This document shows positions 32,896 through 40,556 of a stretch of DNA of 56,623 bases, piece by piece. The notes under the pieces were generated by a model. It was given only the letters and a program-made list of their open reading frames with translations. It was not told the origin of the DNA and ran no database searches. How positions within the stretch are numbered: the first letter of the stretch is position 1; each line of letters starts with the position of its first letter. This DNA is from a virus. The translations under genes and the position numbers were made by a program. Location of the stretch: the IMG/VR virus record IMGVR_UViG_3300036851_000701, positions 1 to 56,623 of that record. One strand, given 5' to 3'.

Positions 32896-34151
32896 CGGCC
32901 ACGCTGCGGGCCGAGATCGACTCGGAGCAGGCGCTCGTCGGGTCGCTGATGTCCCTGCCGCACCGGGTCGAGGAGGTCGAGCAGATGGTCGAGCCGGCGT
33001 GGTTCCGCTCCGATTTCTGTCGAGCGGTGTTCCTGATCGCAAGTGACCTGTTCCACCGGGGTGAGCCGTTCTCACACGCCGCGTTCACCGCCGAGCTGGC
33101 GCGATTCGGGCAGTGGGCGGATCTCTCGATTCGGCTGGAAGATCTCTACAAGTGCGCCGATAGTCGGCTGCGCAGCAACGCGAAACGCATCGCTACCGCG
33201 GCCGAGGCGAACCGGCTGGCGCTGCTCATGGAGCAGCAGCAGCGGGCGCTGGCCGATGGTGCCGACCCGTACGAGGTGGGCGTGACGCTCGCCGGCGAGG
33301 TCGATCACACGATCATCGAGAGCTTCGACCGGATCGACGGGCTGTGGACGCTGCCGGACCTGTTGGTCGGCGACGACCGGATCGACCCGTGGCTGATCCC
33401 TGGCGTGCTGCGGGCTGGGCACCGGGTGGTGATCGTCGCCGGAGAGGGTGCCGGCAAGAGCGTGCTGTCCCGACAGATCGCATACACGGCGGCGGCCGGA
33501 TTCCACCCGTTCATCCCTGACCGGCGGGTCGCGCCGATCGTGTCGCTGCTCGTCGATCTGGAGAACCCGGAGGACGTCGTGCGCCGCGAGTCGAAGCAGA
33601 TGGTGCGCCGCCTGCCGGACCTAGGGCGGTCGCCGTCGGGGGCGTGGCTGTTCCACCGGCCCGCCGGTGTCAACCTACGCAGCCCCCGTGATCGCCGCCG
33701 TTTCGAGAAGGTGCTCGTCCAGGTGCGACCGCAGCTCGTATGTCTGGGGCCGATGTACAAGACGTTCGAGGTGACTGGCCGCGACCGCGACGACATGGTG
33801 GCTCGGGAGCTGCAGAGCTACCTGGACAAGCTGCGCTTCCGGTTCGGGTTCGCGCTGGTTATCGAGGATCATGCCCCGCACGGCGAGTCGGTGCGCGCCC
33901 GGCAGCTGCGGCCGATGGGTTCGTCGCTTTGGCGTCGCTGGCCGGAGCACGGCATCGGGCTGGCAGCGCCGGGGGATCGGGATCCGACAGATTGGCCGAA
34001 GTCGTCGCTGGTGGTGAGCCGCTGGCGCGGTGACCGGTCGGCGATCGAATGGCCGGACCGGCTCGATCGCGGCTCAAGTACGCTGATGTGGGTTGGCTGG
34101 TGGCGAGACGGCATGCCGGAGCCGCCGGCCGAACCGTTCGAGGAGTTCTGA
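32892..34151 (+). CDS. DnaB/RepA-like replicative ATPase
   Basis: A 419-residue protein. The N-terminal ~100 residues resemble DnaB-N ('SEQALVGSLMSLPHRVEEVE', 'FCRAVFLIASDLFHRGEPF'). The RecA-type core has Walker A 'AGEGAGKS' at residues 183-190 and a hydrophobic Walker B-like strand 'PQLVCLGPMYKTF'. His-rich 'VIEDHAPHGES' follows and could act in sensing. It is a hexameric helicase or helicase-loader-type ATPase for phage DNA replication. GTG overlaps the initiator stop. Confidence 0.82.
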   Translation: MTATLRAEIDSEQALVGSLMSLPHRVEEVEQMVEPAWFRSDFCRAVFLIASDLFHRGEPFSHAAFTAELARFGQWADLSIRLEDLYKCADSRLRSNAKRIATAAEANRLALLMEQQQRALADGADPYEVGVTLAGEVDHTIIESFDRIDGLWTLPDLLVGDDRIDPWLIPGVLRAGHRVVIVAGEGAGKSVLSRQIAYTAAAGFHPFIPDRRVAPIVSLLVDLENPEDVVRRESKQMVRRLPDLGRSPSGAWLFHRPAGVNLRSPRDRRRFEKVLVQVRPQLVCLGPMYKTFEVTGRDRDDMVARELQSYLDKLRFRFGFALVIEDHAPHGESVRARQLRPMGSSLWRRWPEHGIGLAAPGDRDPTDWPKSSLVVSRWRGDRSAIEWPDRLDRGSSTLMWVGWWRDGMPEPPAEPFEEF

Positions 34152-34153
34152 CG

Positions 34154-34393
34154 GTGAAGCTGCGGGGCGGCGCGCCGGTGCTGCACGTCGTCACCGCGGC
34201 CGGCGCCACCATCCGTCAGGAGCTGCCGGCCGACGCCGTCCGGGCGTGCCGCATGGTCGCCGACCTGGCGGCGGCGTACGCGCCGGAGGCCGCCGCCAGG
34301 TCGACGTGGCGGTGCGAGCCGCCGGAGGATGTCGCTAGCGGTGTAGCTTCGCGTGGTACGCTCGCGGCACCTACCCCCGAGGAGGGATCGTGA
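34154..34393 (+). CDS. Small protein reading through an internal promoter
   Basis: A 79-residue protein with 'RGGAPVLHVVTAAGATIRQE' and an Ala-rich helix. Its last ~20 codons are formed by the operator, -10 box and leader of the following gene and end in TPEEGS. The same translation (TTPEEEP) arises at the HNH-Gam junction, so the element is read in the same frame at both places. Function unknown. GTG start two bases after the helicase stop. Confidence 0.55.
   Translation: MKLRGGAPVLHVVTAAGATIRQELPADAVRACRMVADLAAAYAPEAAARSTWRCEPPEDVASGVASRGTLAAPTPEEGS
34334..34389 (+). promoter_or_regulatory. Early promoter A: GCTA-N6-TAGC operator, TACGCT -10, CCTACCCC leader
   Basis: GCTAGCGGTGTAGC (34334-34347), nine bases ending GTGG, then TACGCT (34357-34362), a short leader with CCTACCCC and GAGGAGG, then GTG at 34390. 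The layout is identical in spacing to promoters B (36921) and C (41935). It lies inside the end of the previous gene. Confidence 0.65.
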
Positions 34394-34692
34394 GCGACAA
34401 CTACCGAGCGAACCGGCCGCTAACGGCGCGGCTGGTCGCAGGTCCAGGCGTGTACTGGTCGGAACGGCGCGGCCGCAGCGTGCGCGTCGGCGAAGGCTCG
34501 ACGGCCGTCGTGTGCCAGGCGTGCGAGTACGAGCTGCACCGCCCGGACCGGCTGGGCGACGCTGAGCGGCTGCGGCGGGAGCACGTCAGGTCGGCGCACT
34601 GGCCGGAGCTGGTCGCCGGCAGCGTCGTGCTGTCGGAGGCGCCGGCCGACTGGGAGCAGCGGCTCGCCGACGTCCTGCGGGCGACGCTGTGA
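34390..34692 (+). CDS. Small protein with possible zinc knuckle
   Basis: A 100-residue protein. Cys and His are spaced as a possible zinc site: 'VVCQACEYELH' followed by 'RREHVRSAHWPE'. The N-terminus is basic and polar and the C-terminus helical. GTG has a strong CGAGGAGGG ribosome site and its own promoter, so it is the first gene of a promoter-A unit. It may be a regulator or small nucleic-acid-binding protein; this is inference. Confidence 0.6.
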   Translation: MSDNYRANRPLTARLVAGPGVYWSERRGRSVRVGEGSTAVVCQACEYELHRPDRLGDAERLRREHVRSAHWPELVAGSVVLSEAPADWEQRLADVLRATL

Positions 34693-34886
34693 CGGTTCGG
34701 GGCGAGGCGAACGGGCCGGGCGCTCAGATGCTGCGCTCCCACCGCATGGAGCTGGAGCTGGCCGACTGGCGGACGTGGGAACGGCGGGCGACGTGCACGT
34801 GCGGCTGGCGGGGGCCGTGGCGACGTGCCCCGCAGGCCGCGTCCGATGACTGGTTCGAGCACCTGCCTGGCGGACGGGTGTCGTGA
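34689..34886 (+). CDS. Small CxCGW protein
   Basis: A 65-residue protein with 'RATCTCGWRGPWRRA...WFEHL', a pattern seen in many small actinophage proteins of unknown role. The two cysteines and the histidine could bind a metal. GTG overlaps the previous stop and its own stop overlaps the next GTG. Confidence 0.6.
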   Translation: MTVRGEANGPGAQMLRSHRMELELADWRTWERRATCTCGWRGPWRRAPQAASDDWFEHLPGGRVS

Positions 34887-35278
34887 AACGGGGCGGACCC
34901 CTTCGGCGCACGGCGCGGCTGCGGACCCGCACGCAACCGCGCCGTGCGACCGGACTGGCGCCGATGTCGGCTCGCCGCAGCGACGAGTCGGAGGCTCGAC
35001 GGTCGGTGCGGGAGGCGGTGTTCGAGCGAGATGGCGGCTGCCTGCTCGCACGCCTCGACTGGCACAGGTGCGGCGGACCCCTCACGGTCCACCACCTGCA
35101 GAAGGCCAGCCAGGGCGGGGAGTATTCGATCGACAACCTGGTGGCGCTGTGCGCCGTCGGCAACGACTGGGTCGAGGACAACCCGGAGCAGGCGTGGATT
35201 CACGGGCTTGTCGTCCGTGCCGGCGACTGGGCGAACGAGGCGGCATCTCGTCGCTGGCTTCACGGGCTCGTGCCGTGA
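34883..35278 (+). CDS. HNH endonuclease
   Basis: A 131-residue protein with a basic N-terminus, then the HNH/beta-beta-alpha-metal fold. 'AVFERDGGCLLARLDWHRC' is followed by 'LTVHHLQKASQGGEYSIDNL' and a final 'ALCAVGNDWVEDNPEQA'. The usual terminal His or Asn of the motif is represented by NDW. It may act as a nicking enzyme in replication, recombination or packaging. It precedes a small RHH-like protein and RusA. Confidence 0.75.
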   Translation: MKRGGPLRRTARLRTRTQPRRATGLAPMSARRSDESEARRSVREAVFERDGGCLLARLDWHRCGGPLTVHHLQKASQGGEYSIDNLVALCAVGNDWVEDNPEQAWIHGLVVRAGDWANEAASRRWLHGLVP

Positions 35279-35460
35279 GGAAGCCGCGGCTCGTGGCGCG
35301 TCAGGTGTGGCTGCCCGAACATGTCGTCGACCGGCTGGAGGCTCGGGCGGCGGCGCGGGGTGAGTCGTTCTCTCAGCACGTCCGCGAGGTTTTGGGGGCG
35401 TCGGTGAAGCCGCGGCCGGAGCTGGCGATCGGCGACCTCGTGTACGGGGACGAGTCGTGA
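35275..35460 (+). CDS. Small ribbon-helix-helix-like protein
   Basis: A 61-residue protein with 'QVWLPEHVVDRLEARAAARG' and 'ESFSQHVREVLGASV', the strand-helix-helix pattern of Arc/CopG-type DNA-binding proteins. The last ~18 residues are acidic. GTG overlaps the HNH stop. It could regulate early genes or be an antitoxin-type protein, but no toxin gene is adjacent. Confidence 0.6.
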   Translation: MRKPRLVARQVWLPEHVVDRLEARAAARGESFSQHVREVLGASVKPRPELAIGDLVYGDES

Positions 35461-35888
35461 GCATCCCCGACCTGCAGTTCGAGGTTTTCGGCGACCCGCG
35501 GCCGCAGGGCTCCAAGCGAGGGTTCGTCGCCGGCGGCCGCGTGAACGTCGTGGATGACAACCGGCCGGCGCTGCGCAACTGGCGCACTGACGTGGTCGCC
35601 GTCTGCTCGGACGCTCTGACCGATGCGGGCTGGCCGGCCGAGCCGCCCCGCGAGCAGCCGTATGGGGTGCACCTGACGTTCCGGCTGCGCCGTCCGAAGT
35701 CGACGAGACGGGTCTGGCCGGCGGTGAAGCCGGACGTCGACAAGCTCGCCCGCGGCGTGCTCGACGCCCTACGGACGGCAGGCTGCTACCGCGACGACGC
35801 CCAGGTGGTGCGGCTCGTCGCCGACAAGGAGTACGCCGAGAGACCGGGCGTGCACGTGAGGGTCTACACCTACGAGAAGGGACACTGA
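35457..35888 (+). CDS. rusA: RusA-type Holliday junction resolvase
   Basis: A 143-residue protein with the RusA signatures: 'GDPRPQGSKRGFV' near the start and the catalytic 'VKPDVDKLARGVLDAL' with two Asp residues, then 'CYRDDAQVVRLVADKEYAE'. Dimeric RusA cuts four-way junctions to resolve recombination and branched replication forks before packaging. Length is typical (about 120-145). GTG overlaps the previous stop. Confidence 0.9.
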   Translation: MSIPDLQFEVFGDPRPQGSKRGFVAGGRVNVVDDNRPALRNWRTDVVAVCSDALTDAGWPAEPPREQPYGVHLTFRLRRPKSTRRVWPAVKPDVDKLARGVLDALRTAGCYRDDAQVVRLVADKEYAERPGVHVRVYTYEKGH

Positions 35889-35890
35889 AC

Positions 35891-36244
35891 ATGGGACTGA
35901 CACCGTTCGAGGGCAAGGACGTCGTCGCCGTCGGCCTGGAGATCCCCGGCGTCGCCGGCGGCCTGCAGAAGGCGCTGCGCACCGAGCCGCGAGAGTTCCA
36001 CCAGGGCGAGCACGCGTTCGCGGTGTTTGAGCTGGTGACGCAGAAGGTGCGGCACCAGCCGATCGACCGCGAGAACCCGGGCGGCCCGCAGGAGCGGGTG
36101 CACATCTTCGTGGCCGACGGGGCGACGTTCGTCGACGGGTCGATCGTCGCCGAGCACCTGGAGCAGCAGCGCGTCCGAAACGAGGAGGCGGCCGGCGTGC
36201 ACCGGCTGCAGCTCGACGGCGAGGACGACGACGGTGGCGAGTAG
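35891..36244 (+). CDS. Conserved hypothetical protein
   Basis: A 117-residue protein with 'DVVAVGLEIPGVAGGLQKAL', a beta-rich middle ('GEHAFAVFELVTQKVRHQPI', 'ERVHIFVADGATFVDG') and an acidic end. ATG with a GAGAAGGGA ribosome site. Similar genes accompany recombination genes in actinophages, but no function is known to me. It may be a single-domain protein of the replication operon. Confidence 0.6.
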   Translation: MGLTPFEGKDVVAVGLEIPGVAGGLQKALRTEPREFHQGEHAFAVFELVTQKVRHQPIDRENPGGPQERVHIFVADGATFVDGSIVAEHLEQQRVRNEEAAGVHRLQLDGEDDDGGE

Positions 36245-36437
36245 CCAGACGTTCGAGGCGCGGCACAAGGCCCTCGACGTGGCGATGGAGCTGGTGCACG
36301 AGCGCCGACAGGGGCCGCCGTACGGCTCGGCGTCGGCCGAGGAGCTGCTGGCCGACGCCGAACGGATCGAGGCGTACCTGCTGCGTGCCGATCTGCGTCC
36401 GGGACGAGTTGAGCCGGACGTCGTGGTCGTCAAGTGA
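36234..36437 (+). CDS. Small helical protein
   Basis: A 67-residue protein, mostly helical ('ARHKALDVAMELVHERRQG', 'ASAEELLADAERIEAYLL') with a short beta end. GTG inside the previous gene (11-bp overlap). No recognised domain. Confidence 0.5.
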   Translation: MASSQTFEARHKALDVAMELVHERRQGPPYGSASAEELLADAERIEAYLLRADLRPGRVEPDVVVVK

Positions 36438-36661
36438 GCGACGTCGACGAGCGGGTGCCGGACCGGGTGCTGCTCGACCGCTGCCGGGTGCTGTCGGCCG
36501 AGGTGGAGCGGGGCCGGGCGGCGCAGGAGGAGCGCAAGGACGTGGCGGCCGAACTGATGCGCCGGCGGGTGGGGGCGCAGGCGATCGCCGACGCCTGCGG
36601 GCTGACGGTGCACGCGGTGCGCCGCTGGCTGTTCCTGCGCTCGAAGGCCGAGACCGGATGA
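36434..36661 (+). CDS. Small helix-turn-helix protein
   Basis: A 75-residue protein with an N-terminal helix and a C-terminal helix-turn-helix ('VGAQAIADACGLTVHAVRRW') like sigma region 4 or helix_turn_helix-type small regulators. 4-bp overlaps on both sides. It may act as an early transcription regulator; the GCTA-N6-TAGC operators are possible targets, but this is only a guess. Confidence 0.6.
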   Translation: MSDVDERVPDRVLLDRCRVLSAEVERGRAAQEERKDVAAELMRRRVGAQAIADACGLTVHAVRRWLFLRSKAETG

Positions 36662-36933
36662 GCCGACGGCAGACGAAGGAGCCGCCGACGATCGACATCC
36701 TCTCCGCGGGCGTGTACCGGTCGGGGCTGCTGTTCCGCCCGCCGCTCGCCGGCGGCGGCCACTGCTGGACGCGCTGCTGCGACCCGACCGAACGGGCGCC
36801 GGGCCTGTGGCGCTGCCTCTCGTGCATGGCGCTGGCGACGGACTGGCAGCTCGCCGAGCGGTTCGTCGACCGACCGTGCCGCGGGCTGGCGGCGGCACTG
36901 CCCCCGGCACAACAAGAGTTGCTACGCGGGTAG
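36658..36933 (+). CDS. Small cysteine-rich protein
   Basis: A 91-residue protein with 'GGHCWTRCCDP' and 'LWRCLSCMALATDWQLAER', four or five cysteines and a histidine suitable for a zinc ribbon. Its final codons TTG CTA CGC GGG TAG form the left part of the promoter B operator, so the stop codon is part of the palindrome. ATG overlaps the previous stop. Confidence 0.55.
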   Translation: MSRRQTKEPPTIDILSAGVYRSGLLFRPPLAGGGHCWTRCCDPTERAPGLWRCLSCMALATDWQLAERFVDRPCRGLAAALPPAQQELLRG

Positions 36934-36994
36934 CAAAGTGTGGTATCGTTGGGCGCAGCCCGGACGGCCGGGTCACCTACCCCAAGGAGTTCAC
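36919..36994 (+). promoter_or_regulatory. Early promoter B: operator, TATCGT -10, hairpin, CCTACCCC leader
   Basis: GCTACGCGGGTAGC (36921-36934), nine bases ending GTGG, then TATCGT (36944-36949), a CCCGG-ACGG-CCGGG hairpin (36959-36972), CCTACCCC and AAGGAG before ATG 36995. Spacing from operator to -10 is the same as in A and C. Confidence 0.7.
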
Positions 36995-37186
36995 ATGTTC
37001 AAGCAAGCCAAGGACGACCCGGCGAAGCGGATCGAACGGCTCACCGTGGAGGCGACCGACCTGCTGATCAAGGCGGAGAAGGCCGACGAGATGGGCTGGC
37101 CGTCCACCGCTCGAACCGCTCGCCTGCGGGCCGCCGGCAAGAAGGCGGCCGCTACCCGTATCGCACGAGAGCAGGGCTGGTCATGA
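36995..37186 (+). CDS. Small basic helical protein, first gene of promoter B unit
   Basis: A 63-residue Lys/Arg/Ala-rich helical protein ('DDPAKRIERLTVEATDLLIK' and 'ARTARLRAAGKKAAATRIAR'). Charge and size fit a nucleic-acid-binding or partner-binding peptide. It is the first gene after promoter B and has a strong AAGGAG site. Function unknown. Confidence 0.6.
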   Translation: MFKQAKDDPAKRIERLTVEATDLLIKAEKADEMGWPSTARTARLRAAGKKAAATRIAREQGWS

Positions 37187-37440
37187 ACCAGCGGGCATAC
37201 TGCGGCCAGAACCACCCGGGCGGCGACGCTCAGGCCGAGCAGTGGTGCCGGATGTACCACCGGCCGGCGGTCCCGCAGCGGCCGATCGACTGGGCAGTGG
37301 TGGCCCGGCTCAAGGCCGAGGCCGAGCGTGTCGGCGACGGCGAGCTGCTGCAGATCATCGACCTGGCCGCCGACGACCTGATGGCCGAGGCGGCGCTGAG
37401 GCAGATCCTGGTCGACGCCGAAACGGATGGGCCGTTCTGA
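37183..37440 (+). CDS. Hypothetical protein with Cys/His N-terminus
   Basis: An 85-residue protein with 'YCGQNHPGGDAQAEQWCRMYH', which could bind zinc, then a helical C-terminal half ('LQIIDLAADDLMAEAALRQI'). ATG overlaps the previous stop. Not recognised. Confidence 0.55.
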   Translation: MNQRAYCGQNHPGGDAQAEQWCRMYHRPAVPQRPIDWAVVARLKAEAERVGDGELLQIIDLAADDLMAEAALRQILVDAETDGPF

Positions 37441-37715
37441 TGGCCGGCTACGTGAACGAGCACGAGGCGGCGTCGCGCACGATGAAGGTCCTCAAGCTGG
37501 TTGCGGCGATCGACGCCGAGATCGGCCGGCACGACCCTCGCGACGTGTCGACGGTGGTGTCGCGGCTGACCGAGCGGCAGTGGGTCGCTTTGGCGCGCGG
37601 GGCGGGGGTTCGTGCGCCGGGCCCGGAGACGCGCCGGCTGGTGGCGCTGCACTTCCTCAAGGCGGCCGAGGCCGTCGAGCATCCGAGCGACCCGTTCGAC
37701 GGGCTGCCGTCATGA
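37440..37715 (+). CDS. Hypothetical helical protein
   Basis: A 91-residue, mostly helical protein ('ASRTMKVLKLVAAIDAEIGR', 'LTERQWVALARGAGV', 'RRLVALHFLKAAEAVEH'). ATG overlaps the preceding stop by one base. No domain recognised. Confidence 0.55.
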   Translation: MAGYVNEHEAASRTMKVLKLVAAIDAEIGRHDPRDVSTVVSRLTERQWVALARGAGVRAPGPETRRLVALHFLKAAEAVEHPSDPFDGLPS

Positions 37716-37924
37716 GGGTGCTGTTCGGCGAGATCGACGTCGATGGCTGGCAGCCGGTGTACGCCGGCGGCGTGCTGCTCGGCTGGCTGCACTACTGCCG
37801 GGCGCTCTGCTGGTCGGGGGAGGCGTGGGTGGTGCGGCCGAGCGGCGGCGGGTCGTCGTCGCTGCACCGGTCGCGGACGGACGCCGTCGAGCACCTGCTG
37901 GACCTGACGGGGGCGCTGCAGTGA
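37712..37924 (+). CDS. Hypothetical small protein
   Basis: A 70-residue protein with 'GGVLLGWLHYCRALCWSGEA' and a helical end 'RTDAVEHLLDLTGALQ'. It resembles small phage proteins that pair a beta sheet with one helix. 4-bp overlaps on both sides. Function unknown. Confidence 0.55.
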   Translation: MRVLFGEIDVDGWQPVYAGGVLLGWLHYCRALCWSGEAWVVRPSGGGSSSLHRSRTDAVEHLLDLTGALQ

Positions 37925-38100
37925 GCGCCCCGTGTGTCGAGGTCGAGGACGACGGCGTCCGCGACGTGCAGCACTGCTGGGAGTCGACCGGGCTCGACGT
38001 CATCGTCGGCGTGCTGTGCACGACGCGCCGGTGCGTCTGGTGCGGGCTAGAGCAGCTGAGCCCGTACGGCGGCCGCGGCTCGTGGAGGGATCGACGGTGA
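37921..38100 (+). CDS. Small cysteine-containing protein
   Basis: A 59-residue protein with 'VQHCWESTG', 'VLCTTRRCVWCGLEQL', a likely Cys/His metal site. GTG and its stop overlap both neighbours. It immediately precedes the helicase gene. Confidence 0.55.
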   Translation: MSAPCVEVEDDGVRDVQHCWESTGLDVIVGVLCTTRRCVWCGLEQLSPYGGRGSWRDRR

Positions 38101-39578
38101 TCGACTTCACCCCCACCGAGGAGCAGCAGCACTGCGTCGATCTGTTCCGGAGCGGCGAGTCGGTGGCGGTGCAGGCCGGCGCCGGCGCCGCGAAGACGTC
38201 GACGCTGGAGCTGATGTCGCGGTCGACGCAGCGGCACGGCCGCTACCTGGTGTTCAACCGGGCGGCGGCGAACGACGCGGCCCGCCGGTTCCCGATGTCG
38301 GTCGAAAGCTCGACGGTGCACAGCCTGGCGTTCCGGCAGGTGGGCCGCCGCTACGCCCACCGGCTGAACGGCGGCCGCGTCCAGTCGTGGGAGCTGGCGA
38401 GGCTGATGGGCGTCGACCCGTTCCTGGTGACGGTGGGCGGCCGCAACAAGATGGTGCAGCCGGCGACGCTCGCGTCGTGGACGATCCGGGCGCTCAAGGT
38501 GTTCTGCCAGTCAGCGGACGACGAGCCGCACGCCGGACACTTCCCGTACCTGGAGGGGGTCGACGACCACCCGGAGCCGGGCGTGAAGGGCCGCCGCAAC
38601 AACCGGGGGCTGGCACGGGAGATGGAGCCGCACCTGCGGGCGGCGTGGGCCGACTGGTGCGACGTCGACGGCCGCCTGCCGTATGACCATGCCGCCTACC
38701 TGAAGCTCTACAGCCTGGGCGACTGCGTCGTGCCGTGCGACTTCCTGATGCTCGACGAGTTCCAGGACCAGAGCCCGGTGATGCTGCGGCTCGCCGAGCG
38801 CAACCAGACGGCCGGCCGGCAGCTCGTGGCGGTCGGCGACGAGAACCAGTCGGTCTACGGGTTCACCGGCGCGGTCAACGGGTTCGAGCGGCTGCCGTTC
38901 GCGTGCGAGGGCTGGCTGACCCAGAGCTTCCGGTTCGGGCCGGCGATCGCCGACGTGGCGAACCGGCTGCTCGCCGAGCTGGACACGAAGCTGAGGCTGC
39001 GCGGCATCGAGTCGATCCCGTCGCGGGTGGCCGACGCGACGGCACCGCGAGCCGTGCTGTGCCGCACGAACTCGGGGGCCGTCGAACGTGTGTTGCAGGA
39101 GCAGCAGGACGGCCGCCGCGCCCATCTGGTGGGCGGCGCGGCCGAGGTGGTGCGCTTCGCGAAGGCGGTCGCCGACCTGCAGGACGGCCGCCGCACCTAT
39201 CACCCGGAGCTGGCCTGCTTCGAGAGCTGGTCGCAAGTCATCGAATATGTCGAACAGGACCCGCAGGGCGACGAGCTGCGGCTGATGGTCAAGCTGGTGC
39301 AGGAGTACGGGGTGCAGATCATCGTCGACGCCCTTGACGGGCTGCCGGCGGAGGAGTCGGCCGACGTGATCGTGTCGACGGCGCACGTCAGCAAGGGGCG
39401 GGAGTGGGAGTCGGTGCGGCTGCATTCAGACTTCGCGGAGCCGGAGCCGGGCGGCGACGCCGCCGAGTGGCGGCTGGCGTACGTGGCGGCGACGAGGGCG
39501 AGGCTGCTGCTCGACGTCGGGGCGTGCGCCCCGCTGCGGCTCGTCGGCGTCGCCAACAGGGCGGCGGTGCCGTCGTGA
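38097..39578 (+). CDS. UvrD/Rep-like superfamily 1 DNA helicase
   Basis: A 493-residue helicase. Motif I is 'QAGAGAAKT' (Lys33), motif II is 'FLMLDEFQDQ' near residue 220, 'VAVGDENQSVYGFTGA' corresponds to motif III, and motif V/VI sequences are 'VIVSTAHVSKGREWESV' and 'LAYVAATRARLLL'. Motif I has Ala-Ala-Lys instead of the usual Gly-Lys context, but the P-loop is recognisable. Shorter than UvrD (~700). It unwinds DNA 3'-5' in replication or recombination. Confidence 0.9.
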   Translation: MIDFTPTEEQQHCVDLFRSGESVAVQAGAGAAKTSTLELMSRSTQRHGRYLVFNRAAANDAARRFPMSVESSTVHSLAFRQVGRRYAHRLNGGRVQSWELARLMGVDPFLVTVGGRNKMVQPATLASWTIRALKVFCQSADDEPHAGHFPYLEGVDDHPEPGVKGRRNNRGLAREMEPHLRAAWADWCDVDGRLPYDHAAYLKLYSLGDCVVPCDFLMLDEFQDQSPVMLRLAERNQTAGRQLVAVGDENQSVYGFTGAVNGFERLPFACEGWLTQSFRFGPAIADVANRLLAELDTKLRLRGIESIPSRVADATAPRAVLCRTNSGAVERVLQEQQDGRRAHLVGGAAEVVRFAKAVADLQDGRRTYHPELACFESWSQVIEYVEQDPQGDELRLMVKLVQEYGVQIIVDALDGLPAEESADVIVSTAHVSKGREWESVRLHSDFAEPEPGGDAAEWRLAYVAATRARLLLDVGACAPLRLVGVANRAAVPS

Positions 39579-39835
39579 GCCTGACCGAGCTGCAGGCCGT
39601 AGCGCTGGTGGCGGTGCTGGACCACTACCAGCGCTACGGCTGGCCATCGGACTACCGGGCGCTGCACGCCGCGACTGGGCGCAGCCAGTACGGGATGCAG
39701 CGCACTATGGCTTCGCTGGTGAAGCGGGATCTTGTTCGCAAGTTGACGTTCGGCGGCAGGGTGGAGTTCGCGCCGACGGAGCGGGCGCGGCGGCTGCTCG
39801 GCGAGCCGGTCGACGGCGGGCCGGTACCGTCGTGA
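39575..39835 (+). CDS. Small winged helix DNA-binding protein
   Basis: An 86-residue protein with 'LTELQAVALVAVLDHYQRYG', 'YRALHAATGRSQYGMQRTMA' and the wing 'LVRKLTFGGRVEFAPTERAR', a winged helix like the N-terminal domain of LexA-type or MarR-type regulators. GTG overlaps the helicase stop. It may regulate early genes; the target is unknown. Confidence 0.65.
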   Translation: MSLTELQAVALVAVLDHYQRYGWPSDYRALHAATGRSQYGMQRTMASLVKRDLVRKLTFGGRVEFAPTERARRLLGEPVDGGPVPS

Positions 39836-40554
39836 CGGTGGACGCCCCGCGGCAGCCTCGCTGGATCGAGTACTTGCCGCTCGACGAGCTGCGGCCGCAC
39901 CCAGACAACCCGAAGGAGCACAGCCTCGACGACCTGCGGGCGTCGTTCGACCGGTTCGACTTCACGGAGCCGCATCTCGTCGACGAGCGCACCGGGCTGC
40001 TCATCTCCGGGCACGGCCGCCGCGAGGTGCTGCTGCTGCTCCGCGACGAGGGTCAGCCGCCGCCGGACGGGGTGCTCGCGGTCGGAGACACGTGGGAGGT
40101 GCCGGTCGTGCGCGGCTGGTCGTCCCGTGACGATGACGAGGCCCGCGCCTACCTGGTGGCGGCCAACCAGCTGACGACGGCCGGCGGCTTCGACGACCCG
40201 CGCCTGTCGGCGCTGCTCAACGATCTGGCGGCCGGGCCGGGCCTGCTCGGCACGGGCTTCCACCGCGAGCAGGTCGAGGCGCTCGACCGGCTGGTGAGGG
40301 CGATCGACTGGGAGACCGGGCAGGGAACGAACCCGTACGACGAGTGGCGGGGCGTCCCGGAGTACGAGATGGTCGACACCCGCGCCTACCGGATCGTCAA
40401 GGTCCTGTTCGGCGACGCCGACGCGGTCGCCGCGTTCGAGGCCGCCACCGGCATGAAGCTGCCGGACCAGCGGGTGTCGCAGTCGTGGTTCCCGCCGCGC
40501 GCCCGCCGCGATCTGTCGAACGTGCAGTGGGAACCCACCGCGGACGGCGGCTGA
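39832..40554 (+). CDS. ParB/Srx-like nuclease domain protein
   Basis: A 240-residue protein. ParB N-terminal-like motifs are 'LDELRPHPDNPKEH' and 'LLISGHGRREVLLLL', with 'EARAYLVAANQLTTAGGFDD' after. The C-terminal region 'EYEMVDTRAYRIVKVLFGDA' to 'QSWFPP' is found in phage proteins of this family, not in chromosomal ParB. Such proteins may be CTP- or ATP-using enzymes or nucleases. It is co-translated with a base-glycosyltransferase-like gene, so a DNA-modification context is likely. Confidence 0.75.
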   Translation: MTVDAPRQPRWIEYLPLDELRPHPDNPKEHSLDDLRASFDRFDFTEPHLVDERTGLLISGHGRREVLLLLRDEGQPPPDGVLAVGDTWEVPVVRGWSSRDDDEARAYLVAANQLTTAGGFDDPRLSALLNDLAAGPGLLGTGFHREQVEALDRLVRAIDWETGQGTNPYDEWRGVPEYEMVDTRAYRIVKVLFGDADAVAAFEAATGMKLPDQRVSQSWFPPRARRDLSNVQWEPTADGG

Positions 40555-40556
40555 CG